A stretch of 64,000 nucleotides of DNA from Marisa cornuarietis (lineage: Eukaryota > Mollusca > Gastropoda > Architaenioglossa > Ampullariidae): contig SMMW01000506.1 of assembly GCA_004794655.1 (NCBI GenBank), positions 1,235,724 through 1,299,723 of the forward strand, in the 5' to 3' direction. Made by a program: the position numbers and the translations under genes. Below are positions 55,101 to 59,937 of this stretch, piece after piece (the first letter of the stretch is position 1; each line of letters opens with the position of its first letter). Under the pieces are notes generated by a model that was not told the DNA's origin, did not search any database, and saw only the letters and a list, made by a program, of their open reading frames with translations.

Positions 55101-56577
55101 TGCAAGTCATAGTGCTGAGAAAGGCAAATTTGAGTGTGAACGCTGCCAACATGTGGTCATCCTTACTCAAAAGAGAGCTATAGCTGTTTTCTTTCTAAAT
55201 TTTCTGCATTCTTGCTGGAATTGCATTCCTCACATAAATTTTTAAGTTGCTTGTGTTTAGTTTTCTGTTCACAGTATGTTCAAGTAATATTGTCTTCTTC
55301 ACCCTTTAAAATATTTAAAAGTACTTTTATTGCACTTTCAGTCCAACATCTTACTGTATGTGGCTTTTCATATTTTGCTGTCAGAGTACACAGAGTAGCT
55401 GGTATTAAAGATTCAAGACTTATCAACATGTATAATTTTAGGATAGAAGAAAGGCTGAAAAAATGCTGAGTGATTAACTGCATATTAATTTTGTACAAAA
55501 GTCACACCAAAAGCAAAATTTCCAGATTGAACGGATTGAAAACCCCACACAGTATCAACAGTACATGGCCAAGAAAGCTCAGCTGGATAAACAGAACGCA
55601 GGAATCCAGAATGAAAGAATGCTGTGGCACGGCACAGCCTCTGATGCTATCTCCAACATCAACCACTATGGCTTTAATCGCAGCTACTGTGGAAAGAATG
55701 GTTGGTTCGCAATTTCATATTTCACATCTAATGCTTTCAGAAAATGCTTATAAGCATGTGAATCACCATCAGAGTCACTATTTTCAGAAAAAGATTGTTT
55801 TAGCTTCTTTCTTGCAATTTTTTCTTTTTTTTTTTTTACTTATCACAGCTTATGTGGTTAGATTTCATAGAAGGGTGCTCTGTTTTAGTGTAGCTTTCTG
55901 AAACCTGTTTAGTAAGACAACTCTGGAGAGAAATTATAATCCCATTCTTTATGTTTGAGTCTATACAGAAATGTATTCTAATAGTTGTAGAAAGAGCATC
56001 AGGAGAGTAATGAAAAGATTTTAAGCAGATTATAGAAAGAAATGACAAAAGGTTCTTAACAAGAACCATCTCTTTTTTACTGATTTAAAATTGACAGAGT
56101 TAGTGTCGTTGAACTACTGAAATACCTTTGACAAACTAATGATCTTGATTATCATGGCTAAATATACAGATATATTTAGAAACAGTTTTGTCACTTTTAT
56201 AGCCTTAGAACAATAGCTGCTGTGGAAGAATACTGGAAAATAAAATATTTTTAAGAGAAATGGTGGTTTTTCTGTTTTTTGTTTTTTTTTGCACAGCCAT
56301 AGTCTATGGTGAAGGTGTCTACTTTGCAGTCAACTCTGCCTATTCTGCACAGCCTACTTATTCTCCACCTGACCCCAGCACAGGTCAACGCTACATCTAC
56401 CAGTGCAAAGTTCTTGTGGGTCACTCAACAGCAGGAAACCGCAGCATGAGGTTTCTACCAGCAAGATCAGGACCTATCCACTTCGACTCAGTAATTGACA
56501 ATCCTCAAAAACCTTCTGTTTATGCCATCTTCAATGACACTCAAGCCTACCCTGAATATCTTATTATCTTCCAATAG
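22769..56577 (+). CDS. Gene B: PARP14-like mono-ADP-ribosyltransferase with seven RRMs
   Basis: Spliced plus-strand gene, about 2130 residues from the first RRM to the stop. Exons read: 23603-23812, 24020-24304, 24636-24884, 25518-25766, 27706-27999, 28210-28452, 28590-28823, 30448-31985, 32374-32584, 32870-33334, 33960-34060, 34400-34624, 35001-35219, 36027-36096, 36458-36607, 36756-36821, 37211-37396, 40274-40477, 42084-42259, 43138-43347, 52232-52436, 54041-54192, 55526-55700, 56297-56577, plus an unclear N-terminal part at 22769-23203. Order is RRM x7, KH-like, macro x3, WWE, ART, which is PARP14 with an enlarged RRM array. The family is intracellular, reads ADP-ribose and RNA or protein partners, and transfers single ADP-ribose units. 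The first exon with the start codon was not found. The intron between the WWE exons carries an 8.25 kb retrotransposon. Confidence 0.87.
23603..23812 (+). CDS. Gene B RRM1 exon
   Basis: Acceptor TTTATTTAG, donor GATA/GTAAGT, phase 1-1. Encodes RRQYFLRVTELPLTVNELDL then TYFEDRQNGGGLVFKI and EADIYFDDND, the beta1-alpha1-beta2-beta3 core of a PARP14-type RRM. Confidence 0.75.
24020..24304 (+). CDS. Gene B RRM2 exon
   Basis: A 285 nt phase 1-1 exon. The acceptor ACAAAG/CTGAGG was chosen because it alone keeps the frame from the previous exon. Encodes VVDKAPHLLMNKKVKVEL, then RTVEVRSVPDVTTKEM with LYFENPLKGGGD and FYITFADVA. Donor GCAG/GTGAGT. Confidence 0.75.
24636..24884 (+). CDS. Gene B RRM3 exon
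   Basis: A 249 nt phase 1-1 exon (acceptor TCTGTCAG, donor AGAAG/GTTAGC). Encodes VAKQVITRGHTVGGKVLEV, closing the previous domain, then CTVEVRGFDPQTLELYQ with LYFENPVKIGGT and VINITFQTPE. Confidence 0.8.
25140..25300 (+). repeat. Possible CR1-like LINE thumb remnant in gene B intron
   Basis: Translates in one frame as LDELNWLPYFSLFAYKMATI, resembling the LHWLPV..R..YK motif of CR1/L2 reverse transcriptase C-termini. Degenerate. Confidence 0.3.
25518..25766 (+). CDS. Gene B RRM4 exon
   Basis: A 249 nt phase 1-1 exon, the same length as the RRM3 exon. Encodes EAKQVAKATHKVGGRELQVI, then CTIKITRCDLQKIELYS with LYFENPTKSGGGV and AVYITFEDPE. The sequence pattern suggests RRM3 and RRM4 are a recent pair. 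Confidence 0.8.
26895..26960. repeat. Possible hAT-type element end
   Basis: CAGAGCCGCCGAGAGCC followed by a CGGGCCCCGGGG block resembles the CAGAGSCGS termini of hAT-type nonautonomous elements. No partner end was found. Confidence 0.25.
27706..27999 (+). CDS. Gene B RRM5 exon
   Basis: A 294 nt phase 1-1 exon (acceptor ATTGCAG, donor AGAGG/GTCAGT). Encodes VGRVCSRMHHVGNCNLEVTL, a Lys-rich insertion, then RTVEVNIGDNIQSEDTYM with FYFESKRHGGGDV and VHVTFVKPE. The intron before it is about 1.9 kb. Confidence 0.8.
28210..28452 (+). CDS. Gene B RRM6 exon
   Basis: A 243 nt phase 1-1 exon. Encodes VAAYVADKKHKICGQPVEV, then KLLFHNVAESTTRDCLSMYL and VLAVFDEEP. It has lost the LYFEN and GGG signature (MYLEHITGQEPTD), so this is the most diverged unit of the array. 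Confidence 0.75.
28590..28823 (+). CDS. Gene B RRM7 exon
   Basis: A 234 nt phase 1-1 exon (acceptor TCATCAG, donor CAAAG/GTGGGA). Encodes DFSKIQSMCRHRKLEGRQIS, then CILVENLSGKTTEDTLL with LYFEGKRSGGSPV and SLVFLENHK. The 1.6 kb intron that follows includes a GC-rich repeat-like block at about 29150-29340. Confidence 0.8.
30448..31985 (+). CDS. Gene B KH-like repeat exon
   Basis: One large exon. The start GIESILAKSHTLNGSQLKVG closes RRM7. The remaining 490 or so residues alternate hydrophobic strands and charged amphipathic helices in repeated units (for example DDLMKQVKQIVNQKEEEA), corresponding to the tandem KH-like domains of PARP14. It aligns in position with gene A exon 4 but lacks that exon's hydrophilic insert and does not include the macrodomain start. 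The donor is either CTG/GTGGTA (ends 31982) or GTG/GTAAAA (ends 31985); both are phase 0. Confidence 0.8.
32374..33334 (+). CDS. Gene B macrodomain 1 (two exons)
   Basis: Exons 32374-32584 and 32870-33334. Encodes VQGDITKLPVDVIVNAANIQ with HIGGLAKHI, then GGKGIHDECRGHIKAYGKEL, AIVHAVGPTYRGG and SIAIPALSAGIFGYPPDGAT. The NAAN motif, GG loop and SAGIFGYP loop are complete, so ADP-ribose binding is expected and hydrolase activity possible, as known for PARP14 macrodomain 1. The second exon combines what gene A splits over two, so one intron was gained or lost after duplication. Confidence 0.88.
33960..36096 (+). CDS. Gene B macrodomain 2 (four exons)
   Basis: Exons 33960-34060, 34400-34624, 35001-35219 and a tentative 36027-36096. 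Encodes FIKISVIEGEIANQK, IDIIVNSTSHALDLDNGAVS, LKCKGVLHLALGRYNPYAKQ and SVAFPPLGTGNLRYPVDVV. NAAN is replaced by NSTS, as expected for a reader-type macrodomain 2. The last exon (AFRSRVGMLQARGQQG) was chosen because it changes phase 0 to phase 1, like exon 10 of gene A, and begins with the same AF residues. Confidence 0.78.
36458..40477 (+). CDS. Gene B macrodomain 3 (four exons)
   Basis: Exons 36458-36607, 36756-36821, 37211-37396 and 40274-40477, all phase 1-1. Encodes LRLIVKQGDITEEKVDAI with INSSNSVLDLSRG, then GDVACALRQKFGAAFDAQC, then RFILHFDAERFSVDWK with TPALGTG, then VYGLTPAKFAQNLMDALC and VRIVMFDKSMIPH. The 66 and 186 nt exons equal their gene A counterparts. The 2.9 kb intron before the last exon is filled by two nested LINE remnants. 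Confidence 0.82.
37600..37952 (+). mobile_element. L2-like LINE 3' part, left piece
   Basis: Translation reads FGYCAAKRWNFLPFHTHHLP and KMHLFLEHYS, the same ORF2 end as the antisense copy at 7340-7740. The 3' untranslated part is interrupted at about 37953 and resumes at about 38895, where CCATGTAGTCCATGTCTC and GCGCTATATAAATCTTCA complete the tail. The interruption is the antisense LINE at 37953-38893. Confidence 0.68.
37953..38893 (-). mobile_element. Rex1/Babar-like LINE fragment, nested
   Basis: The minus strand encodes YLIKFSDDTALLTLLQEHTK, then WCDENYLEMNVDKTKEIVIN and NSFRYLGTIFDSQLKW, which are RT motifs C to E, then a damaged thumb (YLLHKLKSFSVSQ, ASCILSLPEHVL). The catalytic box is SDD. 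Its 3' end reads GGGACAAATAAAGCTGGTC followed by a (CATTGT)n tail. It is 5' truncated and inserted in the L2-like element. Confidence 0.72.
38894..38995 (+). mobile_element. L2-like LINE 3' tail, right piece
   Basis: Continues the element broken at 37953: CATGTCTCATCC, TAAGCCCTAAGAGCATGCTC, GCGCTATATAAATCTTCA, ATT-rich end. It matches the reverse complement of 7344-7440. Confidence 0.65.
40600..40915 (+). mobile_element. L2/CR1-like LINE RT C-terminal fragment
   Basis: Encodes LHRLQRIQNNAACLICRPSR, HISHIIRSLHWLAAADHIAY and LTTLTYSAVSGTGPQYFSEL, the conserved C-terminal block of L2/CR1 ORF2 proteins. It starts in the intron right after gene B exon 40274-40477. It abuts the unclassified repeat that follows. 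Confidence 0.7.
40941..41770 (+). repeat. Unclassified repeat with 3 x 93 bp array and 3' stem-loop
   Basis: Three degenerate 93 bp units start at 40941, 41034 and 41127, each with a GACGGYTGACGCTCA-like core, CCGTC and ACTTCTG. A non-coding GC-balanced body follows to about 41630. The terminal part, about 41635-41765, matches the reverse complement of about 58250-58390. It contains a stem-loop: GAGCGT (41695-41700) pairs with ACGCTC (41723-41728), with ATGTA/TACAT inside and GAGTGC/GCACTC outside. Not recognised as a known family. Confidence 0.6.
42084..42259 (+). CDS. Gene B exon after macrodomain 3 (KH-like linker)
   Basis: Encodes DIAGFAASQPGVKDAKLFVY then IRKAIRNFDDLVQEKFTHKE, phase 1-0 (acceptor TTTCCAG, donor GATGAG/GTGACA). 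A beta-strand then a long helix; together with the next exon it fits a final KH-like domain before WWE, as in PARP14. Confidence 0.75.
43138..43347 (+). CDS. Gene B exon: KH-like end and first half of WWE
   Basis: Encodes LQRIKKVEQSCNVKVLIHPN and VVIDGMHANVFDAGNEINKI, a GxxG-lacking KH-like fold, then NMVQWYFLE, which holds the first conserved W of a WWE domain. Phase 0 at both ends (acceptor ATTGCAG, donor TTGAG/GTAAGG). The following intron has grown to 8.9 kb through retrotransposon insertion. Confidence 0.78.
43630..43704 (+). ncRNA. HDV-like self-cleaving ribozyme at LINE 5' end
   Basis: The first 75 nt fold by eye into the HDV double pseudoknot. P1: GCCCCCG (43630-43636) with CGGGGGU (43656-43662). 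P2: UGGGCC (43637-43642) with GGUCCA (43699-43704). P3: a short GC-rich stem closing loop UUCUCGU (43647-43653). P4: CCAGCC (43669-43674) with GGCUGG (43682-43687). J4/2 is AUGGCUAAGCU, matching the GGCUAAG-type strand of HDV-like ribozymes, with the catalytic C expected at 43692. Cleavage would fall before G43630, exactly the boundary between target-site duplication and element. Such ribozymes process the 5' ends of R2 and other non-LTR RNAs. Confidence 0.85.
43705..44316 (+). mobile_element. LINE 5' UTR and frameshifted ORF1 start
   Basis: GC-rich leader without a long frame. A likely ORF1 start is ATGGCAACAACAACAACAAA at 44248; that frame hits a stop at 44286, while the adjacent frame continues RLRERESSDSESEVRESVRK into ORF1, so a small indel near 44270 probably broke the true N-terminus. 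Confidence 0.55.
44317..45609 (+). CDS. LINE ORF1 protein with CCHC zinc knuckles
   Basis: About 430 residues. The N-terminal half has an RRM-like region (QLLVHCSSQKSSEALRRW, then VTPHRSLNSSKGVIRC). Near residues 170-225 three zinc knuckles follow: CFNCQRYGHGASFC, CFRCSGTGHVAADC and CANCNGSHVASSKDC. The C-terminal third is Ser/Pro/Lys-rich. This gag-like protein coats element RNA. Its stop at 45607-45609 is 3 nt before the ORF2 ATG. The real start may lie upstream at 44248 if an indel is corrected. Confidence 0.8.
   Translation: MRESVRKSAEEARPRFLVVEGTEPAKPLSSLSPFAIAKGFKNILSGFSSIKRLRTGQLLVHCSSQKSSEALRRWDGKQFVDRPIKVTPHRSLNSSKGVIRCPDLAGMSELDIKSELASQGVTAVQRVTIKKDGQSIQTNTLFLTFCLPNIPDSIDVGYLRVKVTLFIPSPLRCFNCQRYGHGASFCKSQARCFRCSGTGHVAADCSSSAKCANCNGSHVASSKDCPKWKEEAAIQRVRAESGVSYADARRRVVGGPSGTTTPGSTSYSAVVAKRPSVSVSIQTDMTWVSSEGPVRVRQDMPPPPPARSDGSQSSQASQTQSKQTSPVRPPRKPERHTKSPNSKNTTPQRNKKDTQAKTKSPDKHTPQHKTSGIATAVISVPVTNRFVSLGEQGMDVDERRLASPSPSRLPLPSPSSSPSSVRCSVSHPHR
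45613..48368 (+). CDS. LINE ORF2: endonuclease and reverse transcriptase, frameshifted
   Basis: Begins MSTILQWNCRGIRANFEEL with IIALQET, an APE-type endonuclease. The frame breaks near a 12-G run at about 45800-45811 and resumes as VVLLGDFNGHHPLWGGDS and DLCGSDHFPI. The reverse transcriptase follows: WREAVVVPIPKPGKDPSD, NSYRPIALTSCLYKTLERMV, GVFFDLEKAYDT, GVPQGSILSPTLFNIKI and LYVDDFALCI, with a YVDD box in place of the common YADD/FADD. A second break is a 5 bp duplication near 48256 that shifts the thumb region; copy 2 lacks it. It is therefore a recently dead copy. Confidence 0.88.
48369..49345 (+). CDS. LINE ORF2 RNase H and C-terminal domain
   Basis: Continues ORF2 after the 48256 frameshift: VDIQQVETLPLLPAPPWTLP, then an RNase H domain with FTDGSK, FSAELYAIL, IISDSLSALQAL and WAPGHAGIPGNVRADQAAKA, giving the D-E-D-D catalytic set. 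The C-terminus has CPWCQGIFNVVHVLLTCPGL, a zinc-knuckle-like HVLLTC motif. Stop at about 49343. Confidence 0.82.
49346..49595 (+). mobile_element. LINE 3' UTR and (CAAA)n tail, copy 1
   Basis: T-rich 3' UTR ending ATATAGCCTTAGTTGCTGAC then TTAAACACAAACAAACAAAC. The same last 85 nt end copy 2 at 51793-51877. Confidence 0.8.
49596..50751 (-). mobile_element. RTE-like LINE 5' fragment, antisense
   Basis: The minus strand encodes RIGTWNIRTLYERGKSAQVA, LLGLCETRWNGSGQ and, after a frameshift near 50130, MGDMNAKVGDENTDKE, TWTSPDGKTENQIDHITI and DVRVRRGADAALDHHLLV. This is an APE endonuclease of the kind often mis-annotated as craniofacial development protein 2, from an RTE-like LINE. The fragment holds the 5' part only and stops before the reverse transcriptase, which is unusual since LINE copies normally lose their 5' end. 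Confidence 0.75.
50752..51877 (+). mobile_element. Second LINE copy: RT part and tail, RNase H deleted
   Basis: Starts at TTGGCCTATGACACTACC, equivalent to about 47389 in copy 1, and runs almost unchanged through GVPQGSILSPTLFNIKI, YVDDFALCI and the thumb to LPVPKIR. It then jumps to the 3' UTR (ACATTTTAAATAAG), deleting about 1.08 kb that held RNase H. It lacks the 5 bp duplication of copy 1, so it is not derived from the present copy 1. Confidence 0.85.
52232..52436 (+). CDS. Gene B exon: second half of WWE domain
   Basis: Encodes VTKTRTEQKMYKERENQIIE then YQKKQKTATITDANGIQYI and IDFDSMEEYPA. With QWYFLE in the preceding exon this makes a full WWE domain, which in this family binds poly- or iso-ADP-ribose or mediates protein contacts. 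Acceptor CTTCTTAG, donor GAAAG/GTAGGT. Confidence 0.78.
52437..54040. other. Gene B intron, no feature recognised
   Basis: Includes an A-run at about 52781-52803. No exon, RNA or clear repeat was found. Confidence 0.5.
54041..56577 (+). CDS. Gene B PARP catalytic domain (three exons and stop)
   Basis: Exons 54041-54192, 55526-55700 and 56297-56577. Encodes LPKHWTIQPDKEVVKLVRL, then IERIENPTQYQQYMAKKAQL with ERMLWHGTASDAI and NHYGFNRSYCGKN, then AIVYGEGVYFAVNSAYSAQ and SVYAIFNDTQAYPEYLIIF. Catalytic H is in WHGT and Y in GVYFA. By alignment the third triad position, Glu in PARP1 and Leu in PARP14, falls on Val just before YAIFND. Loss of Glu predicts mono- rather than poly-ADP-ribosylation. 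Stop TAG at 56575-56577. Confidence 0.9.
54470..54620 (+). repeat. SINE fragment in gene B intron
   Basis: GACCAATACAGTGAAGGTTG and TCTTTGCATGTGGCATCTGT match the SINE at 57493-57690, which reads CACCAATACAGTGAGGGTTG and TCTGCATGTAGCATCTATTT. Diverged and truncated. Confidence 0.55.
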
Positions 56578-56772
56578 ATATATTTAAAATAAGATATATT
56601 TATATAAACTTGCTGAATGACAGATACTGCTTTGAATAGATAGCTTGCAGGATGACATGTAGGATTGTCAAAAGAGGATGGGTTTACATTCAAAAGGTGG
56701 TACAAGTTATATACTTTTCATTTGATGCATTGCGCACTGTGACCTCGGAATATTCAGAATATGCAAAATTAG

Positions 56773-56778
56773 AATAAA
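56773..56778 (+). terminator. Poly(A) signal of gene B
   Basis: AATAAA about 195 nt after the stop codon, the first canonical signal downstream. Confidence 0.6.
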
Positions 56779-58249
56779 ACATGCAAGACTATCCAAGCAT
56801 TTTTCCCCTGCAGTGTTTAGAGATCTGAACATCCCTATTTTGCTTTTTATTTGATATATTGTTTATTTTTGCAGATTTGTTCTTTGATATGCAGTGAAGT
56901 AGATCAAACATAATATCCACATATTTATCATGTATGGCAGAATATTGACAGGGATCCACTGTGATAAATTAACCACTCCAGAGGTCCTGAACATGCCATT
57001 TTAGGTATACTTGTGGGTAAATATTGCTGATAAATACAAGCTCAGATCTGGCTTCTGACAAACACAGTAGTCTTCTGTGCTTTATACAGATATACTGTAA
57101 ATTCACCTTACAACAATGAATAAAAGGCAGGAAACAAGAAATAATGATGATGATAATTGAAAATGTCCTTACATTTCTAATTGTTCTCTATTTCATATGC
57201 TAATCAGATTTTCCCTTAGTTATTGTGATCATTTTCCCTTGTATTTGCCACTGTAATGTCAGTTTTTCTACTCCAAAAATTAACGAATCTATTTTATTTG
57301 ATAACTTTAAAAATAAATTGCTTCAATTACACTATAAACTAACATGGTTGAAGAGTTAAAGGCCAGCTGAAGACCAGTTGGATGCCAGCGCTGGTCAGTA
57401 ACACTGATTGGCACATAAGTCTGGATGGAGGAGGCCTAAGCGAGGAGGGGGCAGCACCCAACCTACACAATTGGTGCTGTCCTCCAATATGCCCAGGGCA
57501 GTCCAGTGGGGCAATGGTTAGCACCTGTCACCAATACAGTGAGGGTTGGCTGTTCAGGGTTTAGCTCTTGTCTAGGGCACGCTGCTCGTTCTCTGCATGT
57601 AGCATCTATTTACAGGGCTGGCTGCCTTAGTTGCTGGCTTTGCGTAAAACAATTCTTCCTCCAATACGGCCAGGTACCCTTTGCACATTAACCTTCCCAG
57701 CGAGTATAAAACAGGAAGGAGATGTGAGAGAGAGAAGCTTTAGGAGTAGCTGCACCACCAGCTGATCGCCATCTCAGCCAAAAGCCTGGCAGAGGATTTT
57801 GCATAAAGTTTGCTTGAAGTGTACCCTGCTAGGCGGTGGAAGTAGCAGTTGGTGCAGGCAGCCAGCAAGTGGTTTCCCTAATAGAGACACAACGTATGGC
57901 TATGTTCTCCTCATAAGTGTACACAAGAGTGTGCCATGTGGTATAGGTGATACAGCTACAAGAACATAGCTGATAGCTTAACATTCCAGAAAGTAGTTTG
58001 AATAACAGGAGACCTGGTTTGCTTATTCTTATGGGAAAAATTCCTATAATTCTATAATAAGAATATTTACTTGTTCTGCTATATTCCATTCACTTTACTT
58101 AAACACCAATTAATTTTGTAATCTTTCTATTAATGATGTTTTTATATATATTACAAAATGAACAAAAATTATAATAAAACACTATAGAAATAAATACAAG
58201 CTTAGATGTAATTGTTCACAGATTGGAGGGAAGTTGAAGGGATGGTACT
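56779..58249. other. Region downstream of gene B
   Basis: Holds the SINE at 57493-57690 and otherwise unremarkable AT-rich sequence with no convincing coding frame. Confidence 0.5.
57493..57690 (+). mobile_element. tRNA-like SINE
   Basis: GTGGGGCAATGGTTAGCACC is A-box-like and GGCTGTTCAGGGTTTAGC is B-box-like at normal spacing. The body is shared with 54470-54620. Limits are uncertain and no duplication was found. Confidence 0.5.
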
Positions 58250-59060
58250 GTAGCGTTTTGTGTGAAGAGTGCTCTTATGAGTGGGTGCGAGCGTGTGTGT
58301 ACATTTTCATGTAACTACGCTCGCGGCCCTCTTCTACCTTTTTCAAACAAAAATGGCCGACCAACGATTCTCACATTTAATGTCTAAAAAAAAATAAAAA
58401 TGAATGAACAAACGGGATTAACTATGGGTAGTCAACGTTACGAGCTCTGCTGCAGGGCCACCTAACTGATGATGAGATAATTCAACACAGGTAAACTGGT
58501 ATCCAATAGTTCGAAAGTGCGATGAATGGGTGAACAAATGATCCGATGAGCGGATAATCCAAAACTGGCGAACAAGTAACCCGGTATCCAATAGTTCGAA
58601 TGTGCGATGAACGGGTGGGAAGATGATCCGATGAGCAGATAATCCAGAACAGGTGACCCGGTATCCAATACGGAACAATGTCACAATAATTCGTCCAAAT
58701 TATTGTTTATAAAGTTGGACATATCCCTAGGTCAGAATTTGGTGTTCAGCGGAATTGGTCTTGTCCCTCAGCTCAACACGTGACTCATAGGAACTATACC
58801 CCTTGGTAGTGAAGATGCTACCGGTTCGCAGCAAAGCTTCTGCCGTCACCGTAAATTCTCTCAGATGACCTGCCGCGGAACCTGTCCTCTACAGACGAGA
58901 CACTGATGGTTTGCAGTAATTAAAACTCCTGCTAAAACCGTACCGATCAGTTTTTCCCCAAATGCTTGCCACGGAATCAGTCTCTCAGGAGTAGTCATTG
59001 GTTTGCAGTGACTGCCGTCTCCATACAACTCGCTTCTCTCTGGTGGGTTGCTATGGGGCG
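58250..59060 (-). repeat. Second copy of the unclassified stem-loop repeat
   Basis: The minus strand ends with the same about 135 nt terminal block as 41635-41765, including TTTGAAAAAGGTAGAAGAGG, GAGCGT and ACGCTC. Inside it are about 2.5 tandem units of 85 and 77 bp, starting on the plus strand at 58498, 58583 and 58660 (GGTATCCAATAGTTCGAA, then ATGATCCGATGAGC). The body toward 59060 has GGAGACGGCAGTCACTGC, comparable to the GACGG units of the first copy. Confidence 0.55.
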
Positions 59061-59094
59061 CCAAGAGGGGAATTTTCACAAATTTGCTATTTCT

Positions 59095-59442
59095 ATAGCT
59101 ATACATTGCAATGTATAATTATAGAATGCAATGTATAGCAATACATTGCATTTTATACTTATAGATTGCATTTTATATAGATTGCATTCTATAGCTATAC
59201 ATTGCATTCTATAAGTACAAAACGCAATGTAAAGCTATATATACATTGCAATGTACGTATAGCTAGAGAGAGAGAGAAAAACTCGCTAAAAACCGAAGTG
59301 TTTCATTTATATTATACTCAGAAGTTGCTATCCAATTCATTTTATATATGCCTTTCAATTCTTTAGCTATAGAATGCTTTCTATCTATACATTCGAAATC
59401 TATATTTATAGATTGCATTCTATAACTTCTGACTTGCAATGT
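59095..59442. repeat. AT-rich palindromic repeat tract
   Basis: Dense variants of ATAGCTATACATTGCAATGT in both orientations, for example at 59095-59250 and again at 59365-59440. Many units are self-complementary, so the tract can form several hairpins. Confidence 0.65.
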
Positions 59443-59449
59443 ATACGGA

Positions 59450-59500
59450 CAGAGGCGGCGTTAGGAATACGCGGGGCCTGGGGCCGACCATCAGCGCGGG
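59450..59500 (+). repeat. Candidate hAT terminal repeat
   Basis: CAGAGGCGGCGTTAGGAATA followed by CGCGGGGCCTGGGGCC has the CAGAGGCG start typical of hAT-family ends and lies about 490 bp beyond the transposase stop. No matching inverted end was found on the far side. Confidence 0.35.
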
Positions 59501-59937
59501 GCCGGGGTAATGGAGTACGTGTATCAATATCAATATGATGCCGGAAGCACTGATTTATATACAGTTAGATAGGCTGGATCAATTTCGCAAAATAACGAAC
59601 GAATTTAGTGTTTTAATTGATCGTAACCTTTCCCACCGTTTGTGACAGTAGCGGTTTTTTCTTAAATCGAAATAATATGGTGACGATAACTTAAAACTGC
59701 TTCTTATTATTGTCGGGTGTAGCGTGAAGACATGGGTTCAATAATTTGCTTAATTAGAACTTTGAAGTGTTTTCTGAACGTCAATTTTTTTGTCACAACT
59801 TGTTTAACACAGCTAGCAATGAGTCAATACGAGACATGCAATAAAGAGATGACGACTAGGCTGTATATGGACATAGCAGCCTTCTGCATATCAACGTCAG
59901 TCTCAGAGTTTTCAAGCTAAAAGTTTTACATTAATGT

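Noticed and set aside
58498..58680. Hammerhead ribozyme in the GATGAG-bearing tandem units
   Set aside because: The core reads CCGATGAG and lacks the CUGAUGA plus GAAA pairing needed for a hammerhead.
58498..58680. CRISPR-like array
   Set aside because: Units are 77 to 85 bp of continuous similarity with no unique spacers, in animal DNA.
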